From Orobanche coerulescens (taxonomy: Eukaryota; Streptophyta; Magnoliopsida; Lamiales; Orobanchaceae), in NCBI GenBank assembly GCA_033398695.1, contig JAWKAU010000211.1, forward strand, positions 124,001 to 188,000: a stretch of DNA of 64,000 nucleotides. The letters are read 5' to 3'. The translations under genes and the position numbers were made by a program. Below, in pieces: positions 45,235 to 57,438 of this stretch. The stretch's first letter is position 1, and each line of letters opens with the position of its first letter. The notes under the pieces are model-generated. The model was given only the letters and a program-made list of their open reading frames with translations, was not told the origin of the DNA and made no database searches.

Positions 45235-46200
45235 TGATACGATATCTAATATTCCAATCGAAGAAGCTCCAATAAAAATCGACATCCACGACGATACAAA
45301 TTCGCATGGTCATGCATCATTATACTTGGGAGAAAAGAACACGCGGATTGGAGTTACGTTGTTAATTGGAACCGGAATAACGTAAAACTCGACGACGGAA
45401 TCGGTCCGAAAGCATGAAAACTCGGCCACATCATGCTTGAAAGGGACCCTTACTTGACTTCATATCTTTGGCAAGATAATGAAGATATTTCTCCTTCCCC
45501 ACCATTACTACAAATCGTCCAAGCCTTCCCCACCTTTCCTTCATGTCATTATCCTTCATGTCATAGTCACCATAATAATTCCAAAAGGACTTGATATCAT
45601 ATCACCACAAAATCCTCATCATCCCTCCATGTTTCGGCCGATTTGAACAAAAAAATTTGATGAAGACTTTCATCAAATGTCTCCTTCATGTCATTATCCT
45701 TCATGTCATAATCACCATGATAATTCCAAAAAGACTTGATATCATATCACCACAAAATCCTCATGAACCCTACATGATTCGGCCGATTTGAAGGAGTGCT
45801 AGGAAGTTTCATTTGCTTGTTTTTGTTGTATTTTCTATGGTTGGAAACTACTATATATAGTAGTGCTTGTTGTATTTGTAAGTATCTTGAAAATCAATAA
45901 ACCTTGTATTTCTTTGAAATATACGTTGAACGAGTTCAACAAAACTTTAGTTATTGTTTCGACGCGTCTCGAGATTTTAACTTGATCAATTCTCAATAGG
46001 TCTTGAGAAGAGATTACCTTTATCGAGTTATAGGTCTAATTCGATAAAGCACATCCAAATCCGTATACCATCCTACCTCACGGCCGAACTCCATTCAAAT
46101 TCGGTCACCCCTTGTAATTTTCGAGTGATACTTTGATAGTTGTCAAGACATAATAATCTTCCGTTGTATTTCATACGCATTACGTACGTAATTCGTATCA
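45235..46200 (+). repeat. R8 5' LTR
   Basis: 966 bp. TATATATA at 45852-45859 and AATAAA at 45896-45901, so R lies around 45885-45925 and U5 after it. An inverted repeat GTTGAAC-GA-GTTCAAC sits at 45925-45940. Confidence 0.94.
45990..46048 (+). promoter_or_regulatory. Paired TAGGTC-loop stem-loops in R8 5' LTR
   Basis: 45990-46009 (TTCTCAA/TTGAGAA) and 46019-46048, in U5 about 140 bp after the TATA box. Confidence 0.65.
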
Positions 46201-46204
46201 TAAG

Positions 46205-46216
46205 TGGTATCAGAGA
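46205..46216 (+). other. R8 primer-binding site
   Basis: TGGTATCAGAGA, the closest in the window to the canonical initiator-Met site (TGGTATCAGAGC). Confidence 0.82.
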
Positions 46217-46251
46217 AATTTGTCTCACGGTTCTCGACGTTACTCAAGAAG

Positions 46252-47850
46252 ATGGCATTCACCGATGAAGAAGTAGCACAACTACGTGACGTTCTTCGCG
46301 GGATACGACGCCATGCATGCACCACGACATGCTGATGAATACAAGACAAGCGAACTTCCGGAGTTCGTAGGCGGCACCGATCCCGAGGTTTATTTGGAGT
46401 GGGAAAGGAAAATTGAACGAATGTTTGAGTTCAAGGATCTCAATGACGAGGTACGTTGCAAGTATGCGATTCTCAAACTTGGAAAGGGAGCTTCCCTTTA
46501 GTTTGAGCGAATGAAGACACAAAGAGTTCGTGCCGGAAAGGAGAAGATACGTTCGTGGGATTCTCTAAAAAAGAAACTACGAAAAAGATATGTCCCGGCC
46601 ACACACAAGTTAAGCTTGTATCGAAAAATTTCTGACCTCACGCAAGGAAAGCTAAGTGTCGAGGAGTACATCGAGGAGTTTGAAAACTTATCCTTGATGG
46701 GAGAACTTGAAGAAAGCGAAGAATTACGGATGTCCCGTTTCCTACGAGGTTTGAATAAAAATATTGCTAATTCCGTGGAACTCTACCCCTATTCCGACTT
46801 TGATACTTTATGCGGACTTTGCATAAAGTTGGAAAATCAAAACAAGACAAAACTTTCTAAACCCGAATTCCCATCTAAATACGGAAATACCAACTTTGGC
46901 GCGAGTTCTAGCTCGTTTCCAAAGCTGTCACCACAAGTCCACCGTTACTACCATTCCAAAAACTCCTATCACCCCAAAAGAAACAAGCCTATCTAAAGTC
47001 CGGTGTTTCAAATGTCAAGGATTTGGACACTATCAAAGTGCTTGTCCAAATCGGAGAATTGTAACGCTACGAGAAGCCATAGCCGTCCGAGAAGAATTAC
47101 TAGCCGAAGAAGAAAGAATTGGAGACGTCTTTAACTTGGAAGCCGGCGAAGAAGAAGAAGAATGCGAGGCATACGATACCCCGAACTATGACACGAACCT
47201 CGTCCTTCGCATGTTACAAACGAAGGCGGCCCCGAGTGACGTAGAACAACGAGACCAAATCTTTCACACGAAGTGTCGTGTCGGAGAGAAATGGTGTAGC
47301 TTGATCATTGACGGTGGAAGTTGTACAAACGTGGCATCAAGCGAGATGGTCTCAAAACTCGGATTAATCACCACGGCCCATCCAAAGCCGTATGCACTCC
47401 ATTGGCTCGATGATGGAAACAAGGTGAAAGTATCAAGACAAGTGAAGGTCGGACTCACCATGGGTTCGTATGGTGATGATATTACATGTGATGTACTACC
47501 GATGGACGCATGTCACGTATTATTGGGAAGACCTTGGTTATTTGATCGGGACGTACTACATCGAGGGAGGAGTAACGAATATGAGTTACGTGACAAAGGT
47601 AAAAAAATTGTTCTTAAACCTATGTCATCGCAAGCTATCCGAACGATGAGTTCAAAAAAAATCGAAGGACCGAAACTTACAATGCTTGCAAACGAGAAAG
47701 AAGTCGAACACGCCATTGACGATGGCGAACGTGTTTATTTGATGATGATCAAAGAATTCCGAAACCTTGCTACCAAATCACACCATGAAGGAGAAATAGA
47801 TACACTGTTACACGAGTTCGCGGATGTATTTCCCGAAGATTTGCCGGTGG
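46252..47850 (+). pseudogene. R8 gag-protease
   Basis: Starts at 46252 (MAFTDEEVAQLRDVL). About 30 bases present in R4 are missing near 46302, shifting the frame. The Gag core then reads on with an in-frame TAG at 46499-46501, where R4 has TGG. Another shift lies near 46920. From there come the knuckle CFKCQGFGHYQSACP (about 47000-47045), protease SLIIDGGSCTNVAS (about 47298-47340), LLGRPWLFDRDV and the DGERVYLMMIKE linker. Product roles are as in R4. Confidence 0.9.
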
Positions 47851-49754
47851 GATTACCACCTATCCGCGGAATAGAACACCAAATTGATCTTGTACCAGGA
47901 GCTCCATTACCGAACAAAGCGGCGTATCATTGTAATCCCGAAGAAACCAAAGAACTACAACGACAAATTGATGAACTCATGAGTCACGGATATGTCCGAG
48001 AAAGTTTAAGTCCGTGTGCCCAGTCCTACTTGTACCAAAAAAGGACGGATCATGGCGAATGTGCATTGACAGTAGAGCCGTCACCGTCAAGTATCGGTTC
48101 CCCATCCCGAGACTAGATGACATGTTAGACGAGTTACATGGCTCGGTTATATTTTCAAAAGTTGATTTGCGGAGCGGATACCATCAAATCCGCATGCGAG
48201 AGGGAGACGAATAGAAGACGGCATTTAAAACAAATAATGGACTTTACGAATGGGTGGTGATGCCATTCGGCCTCACTAATGCCCCGAGCACTTTTATGAG
48301 GTTGATGAACGAGGTTCTCAAACCTTTCTTGGGAAAGTTTGTTGTCGTATACTTAGACGATATTTTGATCTACAGTCGATCCTTAGAGGAGCATCTCGAA
48401 CATTTGCGGCACGTGTTTGAAACTCTAAGGGAACAGAAACTTTATGGAAAGCGGGAGAAGTGTACTTTCCTAGTCGAGAGTCTTGTCTTTCTCGGCTATG
48501 TCGTTTCTAAAGAAGGAGTGTCGGTGGACCAAGAGAAGATCGCGGCCATCAAGTCTTGGCCGATACCAAAAACAATCACGGAGGTACGATCATTTCATGG
48601 CCTAGCTTCTTTTTACCGACGATTCATCCAGGATTTTAGCACCATCTCCAGTCCGATCACGGAGTGTCTTAAAAAGGGAACCTTTGCATGGAACGAGGCG
48701 GCCCAAAAGGCTTTTGAAAAATTAAAGGGAAAGTTATGTGAAGCGCCGATTTTGACATTACCCGATTTTTCACAACCATTTAAGGTGGAATGCGACGCTA
48801 GCGGAGTTGGAATCGGGGCAGTGCTTATTCAAAGAGGCCGCCCCATCGCCTATTTTTCGGAGAAATTAAGTGGCGCCCGAGTTAATTATTGTACTTACGA
48901 CAAGGAGTTCTATGCTATCGTGAGAGCACTCGATCATTGGAGTCACTATTTGCGTTCGAAACATTTCGTGTTACATTCGGATCATGAGTCGTTGAAATAC
49001 ATCAACGGCCAAAGCAAGCTAAGTCCGAGACATGCAAAATGGGTGGAATTTTTACAATCTTTTCACTTTTCATCCAAGTACAAAGACGGGAAGAGTAATA
49101 TAGTGGCGGATGCACTATCAAGACGGTATGCCTTACTGTCGATTCTAGATGTTCGTTTGTTGGGGTTCGAGACTTTGAAAGATCATTACAGTGACGATTT
49201 GGACTTCGGAGAAATTTTCACCCGTTGTAAAGCGGGCCCATACGGAGAATTTGTTTTGCAGGATGGCTTTCTTTTCAAGGGAAATAAATTATGTGTGCCG
49301 AGACATACAATTCGGGAATTGCTAGTTCGGGAGGCGCACGGAGGAGGACTAGCCGGTCATTTCGGCTCGGCCAAAACCGTAGAGATGCTAAAAGAACATT
49401 TCTTTTGGCCAAAGATGTATGGTGACGTGAGCACAATCGTGAGTAAATGCGTCACTTGTCACATGATGAAAAGTTCGTACAAGCCAAGTACATACATGCC
49501 ATTGCCAATACCTTTACGACCATGGGAGGATGTCTCGATGGATTTTATTGTTGCTTTACCTCGTACTCAACGGGGCAAAGATTCGATCATGGTGGTCGTC
49601 GACCGTTTTTCGAAAATGGCTCACTTTATAGCATGCCACAAAACCGATGATGCAAGCAATGTGGCGGACTTATACTTCCGGGAACTAGTTCGTTTACACG
49701 GAGTTCCAAAAACTATCGTGTCGGATCGAGATTCTAAATTTCTGAGTTACTTCT
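47851..49754 (+). pseudogene. R8 RT, RNase H and integrase N part
   Basis: RT starts at GLPPIRGIEHQID. Near 48020 two bases are lost and the frame changes ([12 protein letters not shown] is read across two frames). A few codons are missing at [10 protein letters not shown], where relatives have NNI. TAG at 48212-48214 replaces TGG in EGDEWK. Then [21 protein letters not shown] (about 48350-48380), RNase H ([23 protein letters not shown]) and integrase (HGGGLAGHF...[23 protein letters not shown]) follow without break to 49754, where R9 interrupts after FLSYF. Confidence 0.9.
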
Positions 49755-50750
49755 TGATGAGAAACCACTGGATTATCCATCGGACCCAGTAAAAATACTT
49801 GTTGGTCCAGTCACAAGAGCACGAGCTAAACAATTCAAAGAATCAATCAACGGACTAGTACAAATCATCTGGGATAGTGAAAGTGCTAAGAAACCAATCG
49901 AGATGGACTCTAAAAGCGAAGCGGTTGTCAACATCATCAAGATACGGGAAGAGAAATGTCCAACTCATAGCCGTTGTATTTGATTTAATTTCGGCCCTAC
50001 AATTGAAGACAAATCGGCCATGACATGAAGAAGTCTTAGATCATCATCATCATCAAAGTCATGATATGTGTATCATGAATATCTAGCAAGAAGATTTGGA
50101 AGGAGACTTTGAAGAAAGATAATTCAGCCCTCTATTTTCATATAGCCGTTGTCTTAAAGATTAAAATCCTCATTATCACCATCAAAGTCTTGATATGTAT
50201 ATCAAGAGAATCTAGCAAGAAAAGACTTCTTCCACCACATGACCTTTGCATTTGAAAATTCAGCTCATGACCGTTGCTATAGATTCACCATTTCCTTCAT
50301 GCTTTATTCCTTTGTCAAAAGTAATCTTTGTTTATTTTATTTTAGTTTGAATTAAGCTTAAAATGGCACCTATTTAAAGGCCATTTTCGGATTTGTAAGA
50401 CACCAGATTTTTTATCCATCATAAACGTATTGTTTTACTTGAGTTTTATTAACTCTTTGTGTTCGGTTTTGTTACTATACCAGGCAGCCTTCGTTTTCTT
50501 CACCCGAAGTGCTGTTTTTCACCTTGATTCTAAAGTTCTACTTACGTATATTTGTTGGGTTCTAGAATTATTTCTAGAGTTCGCATTTTGCGATTCGTAG
50601 GGTTGAGGACCGATTATCTTCCATCAACTTACATCCCTCCTTGTTACGTTGTTTTTCAGCCCACTATACATCAAACTACGATTCCGCATTACTCGAAGTC
50701 ATATCACTCCAAACATTTCATATCACTTCGTTTTTTCCAAGTTCATATCA
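49755..50750 (+). repeat. R9 5' LTR
   Basis: 996 bp. TATTTAAA box inside an inverted repeat (50360-50387). Starts TGATGAG and ends CATATCA. Confidence 0.94.
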
Positions 50751-50752
50751 TT

Positions 50753-50767
50753 TGGCATCGGAGCCAA
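50753..50767 (+). other. R9 primer-binding site
   Basis: TGGCATCGGAGCCAA, same as R2. Confidence 0.76.
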
Positions 50768-50854
50768 GGTCCAACCCTACGTTCCACCTTACTATATTTT
50801 CATAACACTCATCACCTTTTTTTTTTCATACCAACGAAACAACTTCATAACATC

Positions 50855-52203
50855 ATGTCGGATATCGGAGGATCATCTCATTCATCTCCAAAGTTTGATA
50901 TGAAGTTGATGATGACACAACTTGAACAAATGATTGATGCAAAGATGGAAGCATTTCATCAAAAAGAAAAATCACAAGTACGACGACCAATTCTTCCTCG
51001 GAGACTTCCGAACGTGCAAATAGAGGAAGACTATTCGGATGAAGAAGACACCGACAGAAATCCAACGAGGTTTCGAAGAGGCCATGATCAAAGAAACGAC
51101 AATCGACAAGATGGAAACTTGGGGAATATCAAGTTAAATGTACCTATGTTCCAAGGTAAGAGTGACCCCGAAATTTATCTTGATTGGGAAAGAAAAGTTG
51201 AACTTATGTTCGAATGCCATAACTATACGAGCCTAAAGAAAGTAAAGATGGCAGCCATCGAGTCATCGATTATGCCATTATTTGGTGGGATCAATTGTTG
51301 AACAACCGAAGAAGGAACCACGAACCACCTATTGAAACTTGGGAAGAAATGAAGGCGGTTATGAGAAGACGTTTTGTTCCAAGTTACTACTATCGAGAAC
51401 TCTATAACCGATTGCAAACACTACGACAAGGTACTCGAACAGTTGAAGAATACTTTAAAGAAATGGAGATAATAATGATTCGAGCCAATATTGAAGAAGA
51501 TCGAGAAGCTACCATGGCAAGGTTCCTAGCGGGACTAAACCGAGAAATACAAAACATGGTGGAGTTACATCACTATGTTGAAGTGGAAGAGATGGTACAC
51601 ATGGCCACAAAAATAGAAAATCAAATCAAAAGACGAGGTAATGTTCGAACCACTCCTCAAAATTCTACTTGGAGGTCAGCCCCGAACACAAATACCTCAA
51701 ACGGAAAGGCCACTTCATGGAAGACCGAACCATCTACAACTAAACTCACGGCCGAAGGAAGTAATCCGGCAAAACAAGTTCAGCCAAGTTCTAATTTTAA
51801 TAGAAGTCGAGACGTTCAATGTCATCGTTGCAAAGGAAGAGGACATTACGCCAATAATTGTCCAAATCAACGAGTCATGGTAATAAGGCCAAACGGAGAC
51901 ATCGAATCCGAAAGTGACACCGAAGAAAATGAACCCCGGGACGAAGGTTCCGAAGATGAAATTCCGGCAGCCCTCACTTTAGTCACTCGACGTGCTTTAA
52001 GCATACAAGTTAAAGACGAACCAAATGAACAACGGGAGAATCTTTTCCACACGAGATGTTACATTAAAGATAAGGTGTGCAGCATGATTATAGATGGAGG
52101 ATCATGTACAAATGTTGCAAGTATCGTGTTGGTGGAAAAACTCGGATTAATCACTTTGAAACATCCGAAACCATATAAATTGCAATGGTTGAACAATAGT
52201 GGC
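50855..52203 (+). pseudogene. R9 gag and protease N part
   Basis: Starts MSDIGGSSHSSPKFDMK at 50855. A small loss near 51262 (GAGTCATCG against GAGTTTACTG in R2) moves the frame at 51301. It goes on with WEEMKAVMRRRFVP, YFKEMEIIM, knuckle CHRCKGRGHYANNC (about 51820-51860) and protease SMIIDGGSCTNVAS (about 52080-52120). It is cut by R10 after LQWLNNSG and continues in the same frame at 58215. Two glycines follow the catalytic Asp, as in the other families. Confidence 0.91.
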
Positions 52204-53116
52204 TGATACGAAGCCGAATACTCCAAGCGAAGAAGATGAAGTAAGAATTGACATAAAACACCTCGACCATACTCCAACGTACTTGGGCGAGAGAACTGAA
52301 ACGAGGCCTGGAGTTACATTGATAATCGGAATTGGGGTAACTTAAAGACAACTTGCATCTTGGGGAGGGGAGGAAATTCAAGTGGCAATTAAACAATAAA
52401 AGAATGTTCAGCTTTCTCTTACAAAAGCAGCAGGATTCTTGGCAAAAAGGGCGGCTGTCAAACTTCAACTTGGAGACAAGACCCAACTTTTACTTTTGTC
52501 AACAAGTGACATGAAGAACCTTTTTATTATCTTTTATTATTCTAAGCTCAGCTTGTATTAGTTTAAGTTATCGTGTCAGGCTGCTTTTGCCTATAAATAG
52601 TGGCAGTGGAGTTGTAATGAACAATTATTGAATGTTGAAGGATTGAGAACACTTTGTGTTTTTCTGGTGAATGCTTTTCATCAAAACTTGGTTTTTATTC
52701 GACGCGTTTCGAATACTAATCTGATTGATTCTCAATAGGTCTTGAGGAGAAATCACTTTATCAAATTATAGGTCTAATTTGATAAAACATCTGTTCATAT
52801 CTTGTTTCGATATTCTGTTTATTTTTCGATACAGTTTTATACTTGTTCAATATTTCGTACAAAGTGTTGTTCGATCCTTCGAACGTGTTTCCTGTCTTAA
52901 AGTCGCTTCCGAACGAAACGTGCTGTTTCGAGTCTTTTCCTTTGGGCCAGATTCCTGTCTTGTGGCTGTCTCGAATTGCCGCCTTCATCGCCGGGATGAT
53001 TGGTGTCAGAGCGAGCCGTTGTCACCAGCCTGCAGACGCTTGCCGATAGCTTCCGTCACAAAGAAGCCTTCCACAGATCGATAGCGAATTCGCATAACCA
53101 GTGAGAATTCGTATCA
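52204..53116 (+). repeat. R10 5' LTR
   Basis: 913 bp. TATAAATA at 52592-52599. It differs from the 3' LTR mainly near 52450, 52505 and 52985-53070. Confidence 0.93.
52729..52786 (+). promoter_or_regulatory. Paired TAGGTC-loop stem-loops in R10 5' LTR
   Basis: 52729-52748 and 52757-52786. The second has perfect 12-bp arms. Confidence 0.66.
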
Positions 53117-53120
53117 TAAG

Positions 53121-53136
53121 TGGTATCGGAGCCCAA
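53121..53136 (+). other. R10 primer-binding site
   Basis: TGGTATCGGAGCCCAA, four bases after the LTR. Confidence 0.8.
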
Positions 53137-53155
53137 GTTCTTGATCTTTGGCATT

Positions 53156-54850
53156 ATGGATCTCAACGACGCTGATTTCTTGGCAAAACTTCGTGACGCA
53201 CTGCGTGACGTACCAGAACAACGCGACCAGCGTTGGCAACCTAGGCGTGGTGACTATGAACGACCCTCACGCCATGTCGAAGAGTTCAAGGTGAACGAGC
53301 TTCCAGAGTTCATTGGAGGGACCGACCCTGAAGTTTACCTGGAATGGGAACGAAAAATTGATCGTATGTTCGAATTTAAAGACCTTGACGATGAGAAAAG
53401 GTGTAAGTATGCAATTCTCAAGTTGGGGAAAGGAGCTTCACTTTGGTACGAAGGAATGAAAACACGAAGAGCTCGTGCTGGGAAAGAAAAGATCCGTTCG
53501 TGGGAGTCATTAAAAGGAAAACTTCATAAAAGATATGTGCCAACATCACACCGGTTATCCTTGTACAGGAAGATTGCAGATCTCATGCAGGGAAAGTTAA
53601 ATGTCAGTGAGTACATTGAGGAATTTGAGAATCTAACCTTAATGGGAGAGATAGAGGAGAATGAGGAAGTAAGATGTCGCGATTCTTGCGTGGCTTAAAC
53701 CGAAGCATAGCTAACTCGGTGGAACTATATCCATACGAGGACTTCGATACTTTATGTGGGTTATGTGTGAAGTTAGAAGCTCAAAACAGATAAAGATGTA
53801 TAAACCCGAGTTTCAAATAAGTTTGGAAACCCAAGCCGGATCTAGTTCACCGCTAAGGCAATCAGACCACTCCTGCCTCTGTTGCGAATCCGCTAAGGCG
53901 ATCGACTCTACGTACCGAAGGAGACGAGTTTGGCTAAAGTGAGATGTTTCAAATGTCAAGGATTCGGGCATTATCAAAATGCTTGTCCGAACAAGCGAGT
54001 GGTCACGATCCGAGACGAGTTGTTGGTTGAGGAAGAAAGGCTGGGTGACGTATTTGATTTCGACATTAAGGACGAAGAAGGAGAGGAATACGAGACTTAC
54101 GATGCTCCAAGCTATGACACGGCTTTAGTTCTGCGAACGCTACAGGCCAAAGTCAGATCGAATGATTCGAACAATGGAATCAAATATTTCACACGAAGTG
54201 TCGAGTGGGAAATAAATGGTGTAGTTTGATCGTGGATGGAGGGAGTTGCACCAACGTAGCTTCCAAATGAGATGGTGACTAAACTCGGCCGACCACTACG
54301 GCTCACCCGAAACCTTACACTTTGCATTGGCTCGATGATGGGAGCAAAATAAGGGTGACTAAACAAGTGAGGATCGACTAGCCATGGGTTCATATGAAGA
54401 CAACGTATTATGTGATGTACTCGATGGATGCATGCCATGTACCGTTGGGAAGACCATGGATGTTTGATAGGACGTTTACACCGAGGAAGAAGCAATGAGT
54501 ACGAGTTACGGATAAGGGCAAGAAGATTGTGCTTAAACCAATGTCGCCGCAAGATATTCACTCTATGAGTTCTAGTAGGAGCGAAAAACCAAAGCGGCTA
54601 TGTTTGCTAGCGAACGGGAGGTGGAACATGCTATTAATGATGGCAAGTGTGTGTACTTGTTGGTTCTCAAGGAGACACGGAATGGTGACATTGTGGTGCG
54701 GAACGAAAGGATGGATGTCTTATTACGCGAATTTGCGATGTTTTTCCCGAAGAATTACCGTCGGGTTTACCACCAATTCGCGGGATTGAACATCGATCGA
54801 CCTCATACCGGTGTGTCGTTGCCTAACAAAGCCGCCTATAGATGTAATCC
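53156..54850 (+). pseudogene. R10 gag-protease
   Basis: Starts MDLNDADFLAKLRDAL at 53156. Gag core is intact to about 53668 (LEWERKIDRMFEF, YIEEFENLTLMGE). It is then broken repeatedly. The knuckle CFKCQGFGHYQNACP is clear near 53945-53990. The part that R7 encodes as a run of TLREAV is deleted here. The protease region (about 54220-54260) is split across frames by several missing bases, so no continuous DGG-type frame remains. LTR-to-gag spacing equals R7. Inactive as read. Confidence 0.87.
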
Positions 54851-57438
54851 CGAGGAGACAAAGGAATTACAAAACCAAATCAAGAACCGATGGATCGAGG
54901 ATATGTTCGAGAAAGCCTAAGTCCTTGTGCGGTTCCTAGACATCGGGTTCCAAAGAAAGACGGATCTTGGAGGATGTGCATTGACAATGAGTCAGTGAAC
55001 AATATAACCATCAAGTATCGATTTCCGATTCCGAGGCTTGATGATATGTTGACGAATTACACGGATCGCTGATCTTTTCAAAAGTTGATCTACGAAGTGG
55101 TTATCACCAGATTCGAATGCGAGAAGGAGATGAGTGGAAGACACCTTCAAAACTAAACACGGCCGTATGAATGGACCGTTATGCCGCTCGGTCTTACAAA
55201 TGCACCGAGTACTTTCATGCGCTTGATGAATGAGGTACTTAAGCCATTTTTAGGGAAATTTGTGGTTGTATACTTAGACGATATTTTGATCTACAAATGA
55301 TCGCGCAAGAACATTTCGAACACTTGAGGCAAGTCTTGAAACCCTTAGAGACCAGTTGTATGGAAAAAGGAGAAGTGCTCATTTTTGGTCGAAAGTATAG
55401 TCTTTCTTGGCTATGTTGTTTCAAAGAATGGAGTGTCACGATCAAGCGAAGATCGAAGCAATTAAGTCTGGCCGGTTCCCACTACGGTGACGGAGGTTAG
55501 ATCGCTCCATGGACTAGCTTCATTTTACCGAAGATTCATTCGAGACTTTAGTACCATTGCAAGCCCAATAACCGAATGTTTGAAGAAGGGCACGTTTAAT
55601 TGGAGCAGAGCCGCCAGAGTCATTTGCAAATTTGAAGGCGAAGTTGTGCGAAGCACCAATCTTAGCATTACCCGATTTTTCGCAACCGCTTGAGGTGGAA
55701 TGTGATGCTAGCGAGTGGGCATTGGAGCGGTTCTCATTCGTGGAAGGCGACCTATTGCTTATTTTTCCGAGAAGTTAAATGGTGCTCGTTCAATTATTGT
55801 ACGTACGACAAGGAGTTTTATGCTATTGTGAGGGCTCTAGATCATTGAGTCACTATCTTCGACCAAAGCATTTTATCATACACTCGGACCATGAATCTTT
55901 GAAGTACATTAACGGCAACACAAGTTAAGTCCTGTGCATGCGAAGTGGGTGGAATTCTTACAATCATTTCACTTCTCATCAAAGTATAAGGATGGCAAGA
56001 GCAATATTGTGGCGTATGCATTGTCTAGGCGTTATGCCTTACTCGCCACTCTTGATGTTCGCTTGCTTGGATTCGATACAAGAAAGGAGTATTACGAAGG
56101 TGATGCGGATTTTGGCGAGACCTTCGCCTGTGCAAACCCGGCCGGTGGGAGAATTTTCGATACAGAGGGCTTTCTTTTAAGGGGAATCGTCTTTGCCTAC
56201 CTGTGCACACGATTCGAGAATTACTGGTTCGAGAGGCTCACGGAGGGTTTGGCCGCCACTTCGGTTCGCCAAGACATTAGAAGTGCTTAAGGAACATTTT
56301 TATTAGCCAAGGATGCGGGGATGTTAATAATATAATCAGAAATGTGTGACGTGCCATATTGCGAAAAGTTCGCTCAAATCAGAGTCTACACACCTTTACC
56401 GATTCCGAGAGGCCGTGGGAAGATGTCTCAATGGATTTCATTGTGGCTTTGCCTCGAACCCAACGAGGTAAGGATGCGATTATGGTGGTCGTCGATCGTT
56501 TTTCAAAGATGGCTCATTTTGTTCCTTGTCACAAAACCGATGATGCAAGTAATGTTGCTGACTTGTATTTTCGAGAGGTGGTGCGATTACATGGAGTTCC
56601 GAAAACTATTGTTTCGGACCGGGACTCAAAGTTTCTAAGCTACTTTTGGAACACATTATGGAGGAAGGTGGGAACCAAGCTTTTGTTTAGTACTTCACAT
56701 CATCCTCAAACCGACGGACAAATCAAGTAACGAATCGAACACTGGGACGCTGTTGCAGGCTTGGTGAACAAAACACAAAAGGACTGGGATCTGAAATCGC
56801 ACATGCGGAGTTTGCTTATAATCGATCTCCTACTCATGCCACCGCACACTCTCCATTTGAAGTAGTTTACTGATGAATCCTTACATAACACTAGATCAAA
56901 TTCCACTACCAAGAGACGAATTGTTGCATAAGGATTCGGAGACAAAACTAAAATCAATGATGAAATTACGAGCAAAGTGGATCGAATCAAAGAAATAAAC
57001 GAGGCGTACAAAAGGAAGTCGAACAAGCAAAGAAAGCCGAGACTATTCGAGGTTGGAGATTTAGTTTGGTTACATTTGAGGAAGGAACGATTCCCGAGTA
57101 AGCGTAAGAATAAGTTAATGCCACGAGCCGAGGGGCCATTTAAAATAGTTGCGAAGGTGAACGACAATGCTTACAAATTAGAACTTCCGGGCGACTATGG
57201 AGTGCATGCTACTTTCAACATAGGTGATCTTTCTCCTTATCTTGATGATGACGGGATTGCAGAATTGAGGACAATTCCTCTTAAAGGGGGAGGGGATGAT
57301 ACGAAGCCGAATACTCCAAGCGAAGAAGATGAAGTAAGAATTGACATAAAACACCTCGACCATACTCCAACGTACTTGGGCGAGAGAACTGAAACGAGGC
57401 CTGGAGTTACATTGATAATCGGAATTGGGGTAACTTAA
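54851..57438 (+). pseudogene. R10 pol and LTR-encoded tail
   Basis: RT pieces at 54890-55072 ([13 protein letters not shown]) and about 55240-55300. The YLDDILI block is present at about 55270-55295, but the following TATAGTCGATC-type end is lost to a small deletion. RNase H pieces lie at 55487-55990 ([20 protein letters not shown]). The integrase finger region near 56180-56340 is disrupted. The catalytic part is open from 56359 ([25 protein letters not shown]). The C-terminus at 56977-57438 (FEVGDLVWLHLRKERFP) ends in the 3' LTR with EEDEVRIDIKHL and GVTLIIGIGVT. Confidence 0.88.

Noticed and set aside
46205..46216. tRNA gene at the primer-binding sites
   Set aside because: Only the 12-16 bases complementary to the tRNA 3' end are present, without the rest of a cloverleaf.
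50552..50854. N-terminal extension of R9 gag into the 5' LTR
   Set aside because: The open frame begins in the LTR, but R2 and the primer-site position support the Met at 50855.
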